The notes under the pieces: model-generated
Database searches by the model: none
What the model saw: only the letters and a program-made list of their open reading frames with translations
Told to the model about the DNA's origin: nothing
Shown here: positions 51,793 through 61,721 of the stretch, in pieces
How positions within the stretch are numbered: position 1 is the stretch's first letter
How the letters are laid out: each line of letters opens with the position of its first letter
From: Roseobacter sinensis
GTDB taxonomy: Bacteria; Pseudomonadota; Alphaproteobacteria; Rhodobacterales; Rhodobacteraceae
Direction of reading: 5' to 3'
NCBI RefSeq assembly: GCF_025755255.1
Contig: NZ_JALIEB010000004.1
Span: 124,001 to 188,000, forward strand
Length of the DNA stretch: 64,000 bases
Program-made: the position numbers and the translations under genes

Positions 51793-54663
51793 TCACACGC
51801 CCTCCTTCACGGCAACGGGTTGCGGGTCGTCTCGGGAGGGGTCGATATCCATCGGGTGTTCGGGATCCTTGACATGGGCGCGCCGCGCGAGGCGCGAGAA
51901 GCTTTCCAGCGACAGCATCACGGCGCCGACCACCGCGAGGAAGACGCCGAGGTCGAAGAGCGCAGCGGTCGCCAATTCGAACTCCTGGAAGGGCGGGATG
52001 CGCACGTAGGTGAAATCTGAGGTGAGGAAGGGTTTCGACACAAACCACGACCCGATGCCGGTAAGCCCCGCGATCAGGACGCCTGCGCCGATGATGCCGT
52101 GATAGGGATAGCGCAGGCGCGCCGAGGTCCAGCCAAAGCCGCTGGCCATATATTGCATGACCACGGCGATGGAGACGACCAGCCCCGCGATGAACCCCCC
52201 ACCCGGTTCGTTGTGTCCCCGCAGGAAGATGTAGAAGCCGACCATGAGCACAACCGGCATCATCACGCGGGTCAGCACCACCATCATCGTGGGGTGCATG
52301 TCGCCCGCGCGCGGCTGGTCGGGTGTGCGGTTCAGCAGGCGCGCCCGCACCGGTCCGGACAGCAGCGTTTCGGTCAGCGCGTAGATCAGCAGCGCGGCTA
52401 TGCCGAGCACGATGATCTCGCCATAGGTATCAAAGCCCCGGAAGTCCACGAGGATCACGTTGACGACGTTCGTGCCGCCGCCGCCCTTGTAGGAATTCGC
52501 CAGGTGGAACTGCGATATGGGCGAGGTGACCGCCTCGCGGACAAGGAAATGCCAGGCCATTCCCATGGCGGCGAGCCCGCCCGCGACCGCGATGGCCGCA
52601 TCCCGCGTCCGGCGCATCACGGTGCTCTCCAAGGGCGTCCGGTTGGGCAGGAAATTGAGCGCAAGCAGCAGAAGGATGATGGTGACCACCTCGACGGTGA
52701 TCTGGGTCATCGCGAGATCCGGCGCGCTGAAGAACACGAAGCCGACCGAGACCATCAGCCCCGTGATTCCGATCAGGATCAGCGACAAAAGCCGGTTGCG
52801 GTGCAGGAAGACCATGCCGAGGGTGGCTGCAACCAGCATCAGCCACCCCGCGGCTGCCATTGGCGTGATGGGCTGCATCTCGCGTGTGGCAGCCGCCACC
52901 GAACCGGTCGCCCAGGCGTAGTAGCCCGCGCCGATCACGGTGACCGCCATGATCGCGCCATAGCGCGAGAAGGCGCCGTTGTGCAGACCATGGATCACCC
53001 GCTCCGCCAGCGCGACGACCGCTGCGATGAGTGCTTCAAAAATGGTCTTGGCCTCGGGGCGCGGGGCGGCATCCCACATCCGCAGCGCGGGGTTGAAGAC
53101 CGTCATGAGCAGCAGGCCGCCCACCACCGCGGCAATCGACATGAAGAGCGCCGGGACCAAGCCGTGCCAGATCTTGATGTATTTGACCTCCAGCTCGCCC
53201 ACCCCGCCGATCACGGATTTGGCGACGAGGAATACGAAGTCCTGAACGAGGAACGGGGCAACGCCGATCACGACAACCAGCACGACGAGGATCGCCGGGG
53301 GCAGCCACATGCCGGCGCCGGGATCATGCGGCTTCGTGGGGTAGTCGTCGCGGACCGGGCCGAGGAATGTGTGCCCGATCAGGCGGAAGCAATAGGCGGC
53401 GGAGAAAAGCGAGCCAAAGGTTGCAAGAGCGGGGACCAGCCACCACGCGCCAAAGAGTGTGGTATGGGTCGCCTCCTCCAACATCATTTCCTTGGAGAGG
53501 AAGCCGTTGAGGAAGGGAATGCCTGCCATCGACAGTGCTGCGATGGTTGCAATCACGAAGGTGATCGGCATCAGGTGACGCAACCCGCCCAAGCGTCGGA
53601 TATCCCGCGTATGCGCTTCGTGATCGACGATTCCGGCCGACATGAAGAGCGCGGCCTTGAACGTCGCGTGGTTGAGGATATGGAATACCGCCGCCATCGC
53701 ACCAAAGGTGGTGCCTGTCCCCAGCAGCATGGTGATCAGGCCGAGGTGGCTCACGGTTGAAAAGGCCAGAAGCGCCTTGAGGTCATGTTTGAAGAGCGCG
53801 ATCACCGCACCGATCACCATCGTCAGCAGCCCAGCCGTGGTCACGATCACGAACCACTCCGGCGTGCCCGACAGCACCGGCCACATCCGCGCCATCAGAA
53901 AGATCCCGGCCTTCACCATCGTGGCAGAGTGCAGATAGGCCGACACAGGCGTGGGTGCCGCCATCGCGTGCGGCAACCAGAAATGGAAGGGGAATTGTGC
54001 GGACTTCGTGAAACAGCCCAGCAGGATCAGCAACAAGGCAGGCACATAAAGCGGGTCGGCCTGGATGAGGTCGCGGTTCTGCAGAATGACGCTCAGGTCG
54101 TAGCTGCCTGCGATCTGGCCCAGGATCAGCATGCCACCGATCATCGACAGCCCGCCCATGCCGGTCACGGTCAGCGCCATGCGCGCGCCCTGGCGGCCTT
54201 CGGGCAGGTGCTTCCAGTATCCGATCAGCAGGAAGGACGAGAGCGACGTAAGCTCCCAGAACACCAGCAAAAGCAGGATGTTATCGCTCAGGACAATCCC
54301 GACCATCGCGCCTTGGAAAAGCAGGAGATAGGTGAAGAACTCCCCCATGTTGTCGTCGCGCGCGAGGTACGAGCGGGCATAGGCGATGATCAGGAGCCCG
54401 ATGCCGAGGATCAGAAAGGCAAAGAAGAACCCAAGCCCGTCGAGCATGAGCGTGAAGTTCATACCAAGGCTCGGAATCCAGTCGACCCGCGCTGTCACGA
54501 CATCGCCCGCAAGCACCGCCGGCAGGTTGGTCAGCAAACCGATGAAGGCCGCCAGCGAGACAGTGAACGTCAGACCCGCGCACGCCTGCCGGCCTGCGGA
54601 GTTCATCAGTCCAGGAAGCAATGCACCCAAAAATGGCAATGCAACAATCAGGAAGAGGGACAC
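51793..54663 (-). CDS. mnhA: Na+/H+ antiporter subunits A and B fused
   Basis: A 956-residue protein. Residues 1-about 780 are the NuoL-like MnhA core (GEFFTYLLLFQGAMVGIVLS; KSAQFPFHFWLPHAMAAPTP; FSTVSHLGLITMLLGTGTTF) with the MnhA C-terminal helices, and the last about 150 are MnhB (TRVMMPVVLMVGFYIFLRGH, NEPGGGFIAGLVVSIAVVMQ). The fusion is the Pha/Mrp group 2 layout. GTG 54663 with AGGAG upstream gives the usual start SLFLIVALPFLGALLPG; ATGs at 54678 and 54699 lack a ribosome site. The complex exchanges Na+ or K+ for H+ in pH and salt homeostasis. Confidence 0.92.
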   Translation of the reverse strand: MSLFLIVALPFLGALLPGLMNSAGRQACAGLTFTVSLAAFIGLLTNLPAVLAGDVVTARVDWIPSLGMNFTLMLDGLGFFFAFLILGIGLLIIAYARSYLARDDNMGEFFTYLLLFQGAMVGIVLSDNILLLLVFWELTSLSSFLLIGYWKHLPEGRQGARMALTVTGMGGLSMIGGMLILGQIAGSYDLSVILQNRDLIQADPLYVPALLLILLGCFTKSAQFPFHFWLPHAMAAPTPVSAYLHSATMVKAGIFLMARMWPVLSGTPEWFVIVTTAGLLTMVIGAVIALFKHDLKALLAFSTVSHLGLITMLLGTGTTFGAMAAVFHILNHATFKAALFMSAGIVDHEAHTRDIRRLGGLRHLMPITFVIATIAALSMAGIPFLNGFLSKEMMLEEATHTTLFGAWWLVPALATFGSLFSAAYCFRLIGHTFLGPVRDDYPTKPHDPGAGMWLPPAILVVLVVVIGVAPFLVQDFVFLVAKSVIGGVGELEVKYIKIWHGLVPALFMSIAAVVGGLLLMTVFNPALRMWDAAPRPEAKTIFEALIAAVVALAERVIHGLHNGAFSRYGAIMAVTVIGAGYYAWATGSVAAATREMQPITPMAAAGWLMLVAATLGMVFLHRNRLLSLILIGITGLMVSVGFVFFSAPDLAMTQITVEVVTIILLLLALNFLPNRTPLESTVMRRTRDAAIAVAGGLAAMGMAWHFLVREAVTSPISQFHLANSYKGGGGTNVVNVILVDFRGFDTYGEIIVLGIAALLIYALTETLLSGPVRARLLNRTPDQPRAGDMHPTMMVVLTRVMMPVVLMVGFYIFLRGHNEPGGGFIAGLVVSIAVVMQYMASGFGWTSARLRYPYHGIIGAGVLIAGLTGIGSWFVSKPFLTSDFTYVRIPPFQEFELATAALFDLGVFLAVVGAVMLSLESFSRLARRAHVKDPEHPMDIDPSRDDPQPVAVKEGV

Positions 54664-54930
54664 AGGAACTCCTGTCATTCGGGCGGAAAATTCCACCATT
54701 ATCTGTGTCAGAACGGGGCGCTTCTCAAGTCGAACCGACGAAAATCGGCAGAAAATGCGATGTTGAGGTTTTTGTGTCGCCACTTGCCTCCAAGACAGCG
54801 TCGGAGGCGACCTGCTCAAAAGCGCCGATGCCACCGACGTACTGCTCTACCGATGGACCGAGGCGGCCGGATGGCATAGAAGCAGGGGTGGTGCGTCCGC
54901 ACCGGTCTGCCTCCAACCACGCATCGGCCC

Positions 54931-55779
54931 ATGAATATCCAGCAAATGCGCATCTTGATCGCGGTGATCGACGAAGGGTCCTTCGCCGCGGCGGGAGACA
55001 GCGTGGGGCGGTCGCATTCTGCCATCAGCTTGCAGATCAAGGCGCTCGAACAGGAGCTCGGCCTGGCGCTCTTCGACCGGATGGTGCGTCCACCGGCTCC
55101 GACCCCGAAGGCCAAGGCTCTGGTCGACCACGCGCGCAAGGTCGTGAAGCTCTTCGATGCGACGCAAACCATCGTAACGGGTCAGGTGGTTCACGGTCGG
55201 CTCAGGGTGGGCGCGGTGCCGACGGTTCTGGGCAGCTTCCTGCCGGGCGCGCTTGCCACGCTTCGCACGCATCATCCGGACCTTTCGATCGATGTGCACA
55301 GCGGCGGCTCGGACAAACTGGCCGAGCAACTGCAGCGTGGGGCACTCGACATCGCGATCTGCACACGGCCGCCGCAACCGATGGCCGGGCTTGCTTGGCA
55401 CCACATCGCGCGCGAGCCCTTGGTGGTGATTGCGCCCGAGGATACGGCCGGTGGCGAGCGCGATCTGCTCACCTCCAACCCCTTCATCTGGTTCAACCGG
55501 AAGACCTGGGCCGGTGGCGCAATCGAATCTCACCTTGAAGCTCGGGGGCTCGAGGTCAACGCCACGATGGAGATCGACTCGCTTGATGCCATCGAGACGC
55601 TGGTGCGGGAGGGGCTTGGGGTGTCGATTGTCCCGGTCTGCCGCGGCCGTGAAGCCAGCTGGCCGGGCCTGCGCGCTGTGCCGTTCGGCGACCCGCCTTT
55701 CGTGCGCGACGTAGGTGCACTGCTGATGGCTGAGGCGCCGGAGGACCCGCTGATCAAAGCGTTTCTGAGAGCGCTATAG
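54931..55779 (+). CDS. LysR-family transcriptional regulator
   Basis: A 282-residue regulator: helix-turn-helix MRILIAVIDEGSFAAAGDSV, GRSHSAISLQIKALEQELGL, then the effector domain (RLRVGAVPTVLGSFLPGALA; VREGLGVSIVPVCRG). It is divergent from mnhA (267-bp gap) and 58-94 bp upstream of an acyl-CoA dehydrogenase gene on the same strand. The latter is the likelier functional partner. Confidence 0.88.
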   Translation: MNIQQMRILIAVIDEGSFAAAGDSVGRSHSAISLQIKALEQELGLALFDRMVRPPAPTPKAKALVDHARKVVKLFDATQTIVTGQVVHGRLRVGAVPTVLGSFLPGALATLRTHHPDLSIDVHSGGSDKLAEQLQRGALDIAICTRPPQPMAGLAWHHIAREPLVVIAPEDTAGGERDLLTSNPFIWFNRKTWAGGAIESHLEARGLEVNATMEIDSLDAIETLVREGLGVSIVPVCRGREASWPGLRAVPFGDPPFVRDVGALLMAEAPEDPLIKAFLRAL

Positions 55780-55873
55780 ATTTTGTTATTCTCACATTAT
55801 CTGCGAGGACAACTCACTAACATCAATAATTCAAAACATGTTACGGTCGATCCAGCAACTCGAAAGTGACACG

Positions 55874-57094
55874 ATGTTCGATCAAGACCTTGAGCCGACC
55901 CATTCCCTTTTCCTGGATGATATGGAAACCGCGCTGAAGGCGCGCGCGCGGGCCTTTGCCGAGCGCGTGCTGCGTCCGCAGGCCGTTGAGACCGACCGGA
56001 CCGAGACCTATCCTGCGGCGGTTGTGTCGCAAATGGCAGAAGCGGGGTTTATGGGAATGTGCGTGCCTGAAGATCTCGGCGGGCCCGGGCTTCGCTGCGC
56101 CGACATTGTGCTGGTGGTGGAAGAGTTTGCGCGCTGCTGCGGTGTGTCGGGCCGCATCGCCGTCGAAGGCAACATGGGGGCGGTCGGGGCGGTCCTCGCT
56201 TATGGAACGCCTGAACAGAAGGAGATTGCCGCGCGTCATGTATTGGCCGGCGACAAGCCCGCCATCTGCATCACCGAGCCCGGCGCGGGCAGTGCGGCGA
56301 CCGAGATGGTCACAACTGCGACCCGGCACGGCGATGCCTGGGTGCTGAATGGGATGAAGCACTGGATCACCGGCGGCGGCGTGTCGCGCCTGCATCTCGT
56401 CTTTGCGCAAGTGGTGGACGATGGCGCGCCCAAGGGGATCGCCGGCTTTCTGGTCTTCCCGGATGACGACGGCTTCGAAGTTGGCGCGCGCGAACCCACG
56501 ATGGGCTTGCGGGGAATTCCGGAAACGGCGCTGCATTTCAACGGCATACGGCTGCCCGCCGATCGCCTTCTCGGGCCTGCAGACGGCCCCGCCTGCGGCT
56601 TTGCGCGTCTGATGGATGCCTATAACGCGCAACGTGTAGGCGCGGCCACTGTCGCGCTTGGCCTTGCGCAATCCGCCTTTGAAAGCGCGTGTGCCCATGT
56701 CAAATCGCGCCAGCAATTCGGGCGCCCGCTGGCGGAATTTCAGGGCTTGCAATGGATGCTCGCCGATATGGCGACGCAGATCGATGCGGCTCGGCTGATG
56801 ATCTGGCGCGCGGCCAAGAGCGCGGAGCAGCGAGCAAGCGGGTTCCCGGATCCCATGCTGGCGGCACAGGCCAAGGTCTTTGCATCGGAGATGGCGGTCA
56901 AAGTGACCAACGACGCGCTGCAACTGCACGGTGCGAGCGGATACTCCCGCAACGCGCCCATTGAACGGATCGTCCGGGACGCCCGGATGTTTACCATTGG
57001 AGGGGGCACAGCCCAGATGCTGCGTAACCTGATTGCGGGCAAGGTGCTTGACATGAAAACGCCGCAGACCCGCGCCGGGTATCTGACGCAGTAG
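55874..57094 (+). CDS. Acyl-CoA dehydrogenase-fold protein lacking the usual catalytic Glu
   Basis: A 406-residue FAD protein of the acyl-CoA dehydrogenase fold: GFMGMCVPEDLGGPGL, the FAD/substrate loop CITEPGAGSAATEMV, HWITGGGVSRLHLVF, RQQFGRPLAEFQGLQWMLAD and QLHGASGYSRNAPIERIVRD. The segment that is YEGT in medium- and short-chain enzymes is IGGGTAQM here, and the isovaleryl-CoA dehydrogenase Glu site is Gln253 (NAQRVGAA). Both classical base positions are therefore empty. 3-Sulfinopropionyl-CoA desulfinases also lack the base and use Arg and Gln residues, so such an activity is a possibility. ATG 55838, 12 codons upstream, is an alternative start. Confidence 0.85.
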   Translation: MFDQDLEPTHSLFLDDMETALKARARAFAERVLRPQAVETDRTETYPAAVVSQMAEAGFMGMCVPEDLGGPGLRCADIVLVVEEFARCCGVSGRIAVEGNMGAVGAVLAYGTPEQKEIAARHVLAGDKPAICITEPGAGSAATEMVTTATRHGDAWVLNGMKHWITGGGVSRLHLVFAQVVDDGAPKGIAGFLVFPDDDGFEVGAREPTMGLRGIPETALHFNGIRLPADRLLGPADGPACGFARLMDAYNAQRVGAATVALGLAQSAFESACAHVKSRQQFGRPLAEFQGLQWMLADMATQIDAARLMIWRAAKSAEQRASGFPDPMLAAQAKVFASEMAVKVTNDALQLHGASGYSRNAPIERIVRDARMFTIGGGTAQMLRNLIAGKVLDMKTPQTRAGYLTQ

Positions 57095-57302
57095 GCGCGC
57101 ATCTCCGACCCAGCACGGGCCACAGCTCACGCGACGCCCGCGTCCGCTTTTCGCGCCACAGTTGAAGTGATGCGACCGGCCGACCGTCGCAAATCCTCTC
57201 GAATTTTAGCCGCCTTTCCGCGGTGTTCTCTTGCAATGCGGTGCCATTTGGGGCCTTCTTGACGGGTAATCAGTGCTGCGCGATGCCGAAAGTATCATCG
57301 GA

Positions 57303-57986
57303 ATGCCCTCGAACGAGACCACGCTCAAACCGCTGTCCAACGCTCAACGCGCGTTGCAGGAACTGCGCGAGATGATTTTTTCGGGCCAACTCGCGGCTGG
57401 ATCGAACCATCTGGAATCCGAACTTGCCGCCCTTCTCGATATGTCGCGCACGCCTGTGCGCGAAGCCGTGCTGATGCTGGAAGGCCAGGGCCTGTTGGAG
57501 CTGAAGCCCCGCAAGGGCGTGCGCATTCTGCCCGTCTCTCCGGATGACATGCGCGAGATCTACGACGTTCTGACAGAGCTGGAGAGCCTTGCGGCCGAAC
57601 AGGCGGCACAGCGGAACTACGACGCGAATGATCTCGCCGACCTGGGACAGGCGATCGAGGACATGGAGCGCGCTCTGGCGGCCGAAGACCTGGAGGGATG
57701 GGCGCTGGCCGATGACCGGTTCCATGCCGAGCTGGTCCGCCTGGGCCAGAACCGCAGGATCGAAATGATCGTCAGCATGATGCGCGATCAGGTCCGCCGC
57801 GCGCGGGCGACCACGCTCTTCATGCGGCCGCTGCCGCTGAAATCGAACGAAGCGCACCGGCGGGTCTACCAGGCGATCGAGCAGGGGGATGCGGATATCG
57901 CGCGTGCGGCACACCGCGCGCATCGGCAGCAGTCGCGTGAAATGCTGGTGGATCTTCTGGAACGCCACCGCCTGCGGGCCCTGTAG
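57303..57986 (+). CDS. GntR-family regulator with FCD domain
   Basis: A 227-residue FadR-subfamily regulator. The winged helix is at residues 20-75 ([40 protein letters not shown]). The FCD domain has the metal-site residues in [24 protein letters not shown] and [15 protein letters not shown] 57303 is preferred; a GTG at 57273 is possible. It follows the acyl-CoA dehydrogenase by about 210 bp on the same strand. FCD ligands are usually carboxylic acids. Confidence 0.87.
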   Translation: MPSNETTLKPLSNAQRALQELREMIFSGQLAAGSNHLESELAALLDMSRTPVREAVLMLEGQGLLELKPRKGVRILPVSPDDMREIYDVLTELESLAAEQAAQRNYDANDLADLGQAIEDMERALAAEDLEGWALADDRFHAELVRLGQNRRIEMIVSMMRDQVRRARATTLFMRPLPLKSNEAHRRVYQAIEQGDADIARAAHRAHRQQSREMLVDLLERHRLRAL

Positions 57987-58108
57987 GCCGCCCTCAGCCG
58001 CAAGACCGAGCTGTACGAGGCCCCGATGCCGCCGCGGCAGACGGCTTGACTTCCCCTTACCCAAACGGTGTATCTGGCGCGAAAATCAGGCCCCAAAGGA
58101 ATCCTCCG

Positions 58109-60109
58109 ATGCACGCATACCGCAGCCACACCTGCGCCGATCTGACCGCCGAGAACGTGGGCGAAACCGTTCGCCTCTCAGGCTGGGTGCATCGCGTGCG
58201 CGATCATGGCGGGGTTCTGTTCATCGACCTCCGCGATCATTACGGGATCACGCAGCTGCTTTGCGATCCGGACAGTGCGGCCTTTGGCGAGGTGGAGAAG
58301 CTGCGCGCCGAATGGTGCATCCGGATCGACGGCGACGTGAAGGCGCGTGATGCCGCATTGGTGAACCCGAAAATTCCCACCGGAGCGATCGAGGTCTTCA
58401 TCCGCGAGATGGAGGTTCTGGGTGACGCCGGGGAGCTGCCGCTCCAGGTGTTCGGCGATCAGGAATACCCTGAAGAGACCCGTCTGCGGTATCGCTATCT
58501 CGATCTGCGGCGCGAGAAGATGCAGGCCAACATGGTGCTGCGCTCGGATGTGGTTGCCTCGCTCCGCCGCCGCATGTGGGACAGCGGCTTTCGCGAGTAT
58601 CAGACGCCGATCATCACCGCCTCCAGCCCTGAAGGCGCGCGCGACTTTCTTGTGCCGTCGCGTTTGCATCCCGGCAAGTTCTACGCGCTGCCGCAGGCGC
58701 CACAGCAATTCAAGCAGCTGCTGATGGTCTCGGGCTTCGACAAATACTTCCAGATCGCGCCGTGTTTCCGCGATGAGGATCCGCGCGCCGACCGCTCGCC
58801 GACCGATTTCTATCAGCTCGATTTGGAGATGTCGTTTGTTGAGCAGCAGGATGTCTTCGACGCGATCCAGCCGGTGTTGACGGGCATCTTCGACGAGTTC
58901 GGTGGCGGCAAGACCGTCGATCAGGAGTGGCCGCAGATCTCTTACAAGGATGCGGCGTTGTGGTACGGGACGGACAAGCCCGACCTGCGCAACCCGATCA
59001 GGATGCAGCTGGTTTCGGAGCATTTTGCAGACTCAGGCTTTGCGATTTTCGCCAAGCTGCTGGAGCAGGAAGGCACCGAGATCCGCGCGATCCCGGCGCC
59101 GGGCGGCGGCAGCCGCAAGTTCTGTGACCGGATGAACGCCTTTGCCCAGAAAGAGGGGCTGCCGGGCATGGGCTACATCTTCTGGCGAAAAAAGGATGCT
59201 GCGGTCACGGAAGCAGAAAAAAGAGCAGTTATTCAAGAAACCGGGAGAATGATCGCCCTTGAAGTCATGGAAGGTCAACCGAGAGCTGCCGAAAAGGCTG
59301 CGCAATACTGGGACGATAACTTTCCTGCCGAATGGCATGATGGAGCAATGACAGAGTTGATTGCAGAGCATCTCAAAAATGGAGAGCCTGAACGCGCGAA
59401 ACTGATAATTGATGGGGTCTATGGCGACTACGAAGCGGCCGGACCGCTGGCCAAGAACATCGGTCCCGAGCGAACCGAGGCGATCCGGCAGCAGCTGGGG
59501 CTCGGCGTTGGCGACGCCGCCTTCTTCCTTGGTGGCAAGCCCAAGACCTTCGAGGCGATCGCGGGCAAGGCGCGTAATGTGATCGGCGCCGAGCTTGGTC
59601 TGACCGACGAAAGCCGGTTTGCCTTCGCCTGGATCGTGGACTTCCCGATCTATGAGAAGGACGAGGACACCGGCAAGGTCGACTTCGAACACAACCCCTT
59701 CTCGATGCCGCAGGGGGGCATGGCGGCGCTGGACGGCGATCCGCTCGACGTGCTGGGGTATCAATATGATCTGGCCTGCAACGGCTACGAGCTGGTCTCG
59801 GGTGCGATCCGGAACCACAAGCCAGAGATCATGTTCAGGGCCTTCGAGATCGCAGGCTACGGCGAAGACGAGGTGCGCAAGCGCTTCGGAGGCATGGTCA
59901 ACGCCTTCCAATACGGGGCGCCGCCGCACGGCGGTTGTGCTGCTGGCATCGACCGGATCGTGATGCTGCTGGCCGAAGAACAGAACATCCGCGAGGTCAT
60001 CCTCTTCCCGATGAACCAGAGGGCCGAGGACCTGATGATGGCGGCACCGTCCGATCCGACCAGCGATCAGTTGATGGAGCTGGGATTGCGGATCATTCCG
60101 CAGGAGTGA
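58109..60109 (+). CDS. aspS: Aspartyl-tRNA synthetase with an unusual in-frame insertion
   Basis: A 666-residue class IIb synthetase. It has an N-terminal OB-fold anticodon domain ([20 protein letters not shown]), motif 2 [20 protein letters not shown] (220-239), a bacterial GAD domain and motif 3 [14 protein letters not shown]. Bacterial AspRS proteins are about 590 residues; the excess lies at about residues 361-442 in the GAD region, between GMGYIFWR and [14 protein letters not shown]. That DNA (59189-59434) is clearly less GC-rich and uses rare codons such as AGA and AAA. His33 in RVRDHGG is the residue type seen in non-discriminating AspRS. ATG 58109 follows AAAGGA. Confidence 0.95.
   Translation: MHAYRSHTCADLTAENVGETVRLSGWVHRVRDHGGVLFIDLRDHYGITQLLCDPDSAAFGEVEKLRAEWCIRIDGDVKARDAALVNPKIPTGAIEVFIREMEVLGDAGELPLQVFGDQEYPEETRLRYRYLDLRREKMQANMVLRSDVVASLRRRMWDSGFREYQTPIITASSPEGARDFLVPSRLHPGKFYALPQAPQQFKQLLMVSGFDKYFQIAPCFRDEDPRADRSPTDFYQLDLEMSFVEQQDVFDAIQPVLTGIFDEFGGGKTVDQEWPQISYKDAALWYGTDKPDLRNPIRMQLVSEHFADSGFAIFAKLLEQEGTEIRAIPAPGGGSRKFCDRMNAFAQKEGLPGMGYIFWRKKDAAVTEAEKRAVIQETGRMIALEVMEGQPRAAEKAAQYWDDNFPAEWHDGAMTELIAEHLKNGEPERAKLIIDGVYGDYEAAGPLAKNIGPERTEAIRQQLGLGVGDAAFFLGGKPKTFEAIAGKARNVIGAELGLTDESRFAFAWIVDFPIYEKDEDTGKVDFEHNPFSMPQGGMAALDGDPLDVLGYQYDLACNGYELVSGAIRNHKPEIMFRAFEIAGYGEDEVRKRFGGMVNAFQYGAPPHGGCAAGIDRIVMLLAEEQNIREVILFPMNQRAEDLMMAAPSDPTSDQLMELGLRIIPQE
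59189..59434 (+). other. AT-rich, in-frame insertion inside aspS
   Basis: About 82 codons (native junction residues included) encode a charged helical stretch: [60 protein letters not shown] and [20 protein letters not shown]. Base composition and codon use (AGA, GCA, ATT, AAA, CAA) contrast with the rest of aspS. A short repeat TGGCGA lies at each end (59183-59188, 59422-59427) but may be chance. The reading frame is kept. Exact boundaries need an alignment. Confidence 0.7.
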
Positions 60110-60421
60110 CGGCCTCTCCGGGGCGGCTGCCCGGGGATCACGCGCGGCCGCTCTGCGGCCTCGCCCCCGTCCTTCCTCGGCGCATCGGTGCCGCGGACGG
60201 CGGTGGAGTGGAGTGCGCTCTGTCCAGGTTCCACGCCGGGTTTGGCTGCCTCTGCCAAAAAGGTGAGCGCGACGCACGACGTCGGATCCCTATGACCGCG
60301 CCGTGAGGCCGAGACGCTCAAAAGCAATTCGCCTTGAACCTGCATCCCCTGTTGCGGCCTGATTTCAATGAAATCGACGCAATAGGCGATGTGCTCTTTC
60401 TCAACTCGAAGGCGACACGAT
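60110..60421. other. Intergenic stretch without a recognised gene
   Basis: These 312 bases separate the convergent aspS and response-regulator genes. A CCGGG/CCCGG stem just after aspS and a GCGGCCGC-rich segment could be structured, but no T-run, promoter or protein-like frame stands out. Confidence 0.5.
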
Positions 60422-61141
60422 TTAGATCGCGAGTTTCTGGGTCAGGCGTTCCTGGATCAAACCGGCGATCTTCGCGGTCTCGGTGGTGGCAGGTTCGCCA
60501 GCCGCGCGTTTCTTGGCCAGCGCTTCCGCCGCCTGCTCCAACACCTGGTCCTGCGCGGAGCGTGCCACACCGCCGAGGAACTGCGCGACGTAGTCGAGCG
60601 ATTGCTCATCGGGCGGATCCTCCAGCACATCGGCGATATGCGCCATATCGTCCTGGAAGGCCATGCGGTCGGGGTGGATGATCTCGTCAGGCAACTCGCG
60701 CAGCCCGGTGGGTTGCCGGTCGGCCGGCAGATTGGAGAGCACGGCCTGCTGGAACAGCGCAAGCGAGGTGATCGGCTTTTCCAGAAACCCATCCGCGCCG
60801 GCTTGCATCGCCAGCTCTTCACCGTCGATGTCGCCTGAGGTCCCGAGCACGACATCGACGCGCGGCTCGGTCTTCGTCAGCTCGGAGATCAGATCGATGC
60901 CATTGCCGTCGGGCAGGCCGATATCGACGATCACCACGGAGGGGCGATAGACCTGCAGGTGGCGCCGCGCCGAGCGCATGCAGTCGGCACGGCGAATCCG
61001 CGCCCCGCTGCGCAGGCACAGAAGCCGCATCGCCTCGCAGGCAAATCGGCTGTCCTCGATCACAAGTACCGTCAGGCCCAACAGGGGGCGAGATGCGGTT
61101 GGTGCGGGAATAGTCGCTGCGAAGGGGTCCGTTCTATCCAT
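60422..61141 (-). CDS. Response regulator without a recognisable output domain
   Basis: A 239-residue protein. The receiver domain (about 22-140) has acidic residues E29 and D30 (LVIEDSRF), the phospho-acceptor D73 (IVDIGLPDG), T101 (LGTSGDI) and K122 (FLEKPI). The remaining about 110 residues are helical with no DNA-binding motif, ending KIAGLIQERLTQKLAI. It may act by protein contact, like CheY-type or phosphorelay regulators. ATG 61141 has GGAG upstream. No histidine kinase gene is adjacent. Confidence 0.82.
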   Translation of the reverse strand: MDRTDPFAATIPAPTASRPLLGLTVLVIEDSRFACEAMRLLCLRSGARIRRADCMRSARRHLQVYRPSVVIVDIGLPDGNGIDLISELTKTEPRVDVVLGTSGDIDGEELAMQAGADGFLEKPITSLALFQQAVLSNLPADRQPTGLRELPDEIIHPDRMAFQDDMAHIADVLEDPPDEQSLDYVAQFLGGVARSAQDQVLEQAAEALAKKRAAGEPATTETAKIAGLIQERLTQKLAI

Positions 61142-61298
61142 GATCGTCTCCGGGTGACTCGAGTCGCCGGTCACCATGGCGTACAGATGGCTAACAGCAC
61201 GTTAATGGCAGTCCGGCGCCCGCGGCGTTGCGTCCCTTGCATCTGCCAGGGGCCCGCAGCATAAGCAGCAGCAGTTGTGCACAACCGGAGCAGAGACG

Positions 61299-61703
61299 AT
61301 GATCGGACGCCTCAACCACGTTGCCATTGCCGTGCCGGATCTGGACGCCGCCGCCGATCAGTACCGCACAGCACTGGGCGCAAATGTCGGTCCGCCACAG
61401 GACGAGCCCGACCACGGTGTGACGGTTATCTTCATCGAATTGCCCAACACCAAGATCGAGCTGCTCTATCCCCTTGGAGAGAACAGCCCGATCCAGGGGT
61501 TTCTCGACAAGAACCCCGCGGGCGGCATCCACCACGTCTGCTACGAGGTCGATGATATTCTGGCAGCGCGGGACCATCTGATGCAAACGGGCGCGCGGGT
61601 GCTGGGCTCGGGCGAGCCGAAGATCGGGGCGCATGGCAAACCCGTGTTGTTCCTGCATCCAAAGGACTTCAACGGCTGCCTCGTCGAGCTCGAGCAGGTC
61701 TGA
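61299..61703 (+). CDS. mce: Methylmalonyl-CoA epimerase
   Basis: A 134-residue VOC-fold enzyme that interconverts (2R)- and (2S)-methylmalonyl-CoA for propionyl-CoA use. It has GRLNHVAIAVPDLDAAADQY, the segment IKIELLYPLGENSPI-type (KIELLYPLGENSPIQGFLDK), GGIHHVCYEVDDI and the C-terminal metal Glu in CLVELEQV. ATG 61299 has GGAG upstream. The next step enzyme, methylmalonyl-CoA mutase, needs B12, whose synthesis is encoded in this window. Confidence 0.92.
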   Translation: MIGRLNHVAIAVPDLDAAADQYRTALGANVGPPQDEPDHGVTVIFIELPNTKIELLYPLGENSPIQGFLDKNPAGGIHHVCYEVDDILAARDHLMQTGARVLGSGEPKIGAHGKPVLFLHPKDFNGCLVELEQV

Positions 61704-61721
61704 CCGTCAGGAGGCTGCCTC

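Noticed and set aside
52099-53760. A 553-codon open frame opposite mnhA
   Set aside because: Antisense to the fused MnhA/B gene, very rich in His, Asp, Glu and Arg, with no domain.
54664-54834. N-terminal extension of MnhA
   Set aside because: The added residues are not hydrophobic or conserved, and the ribosome site fits GTG 54663.
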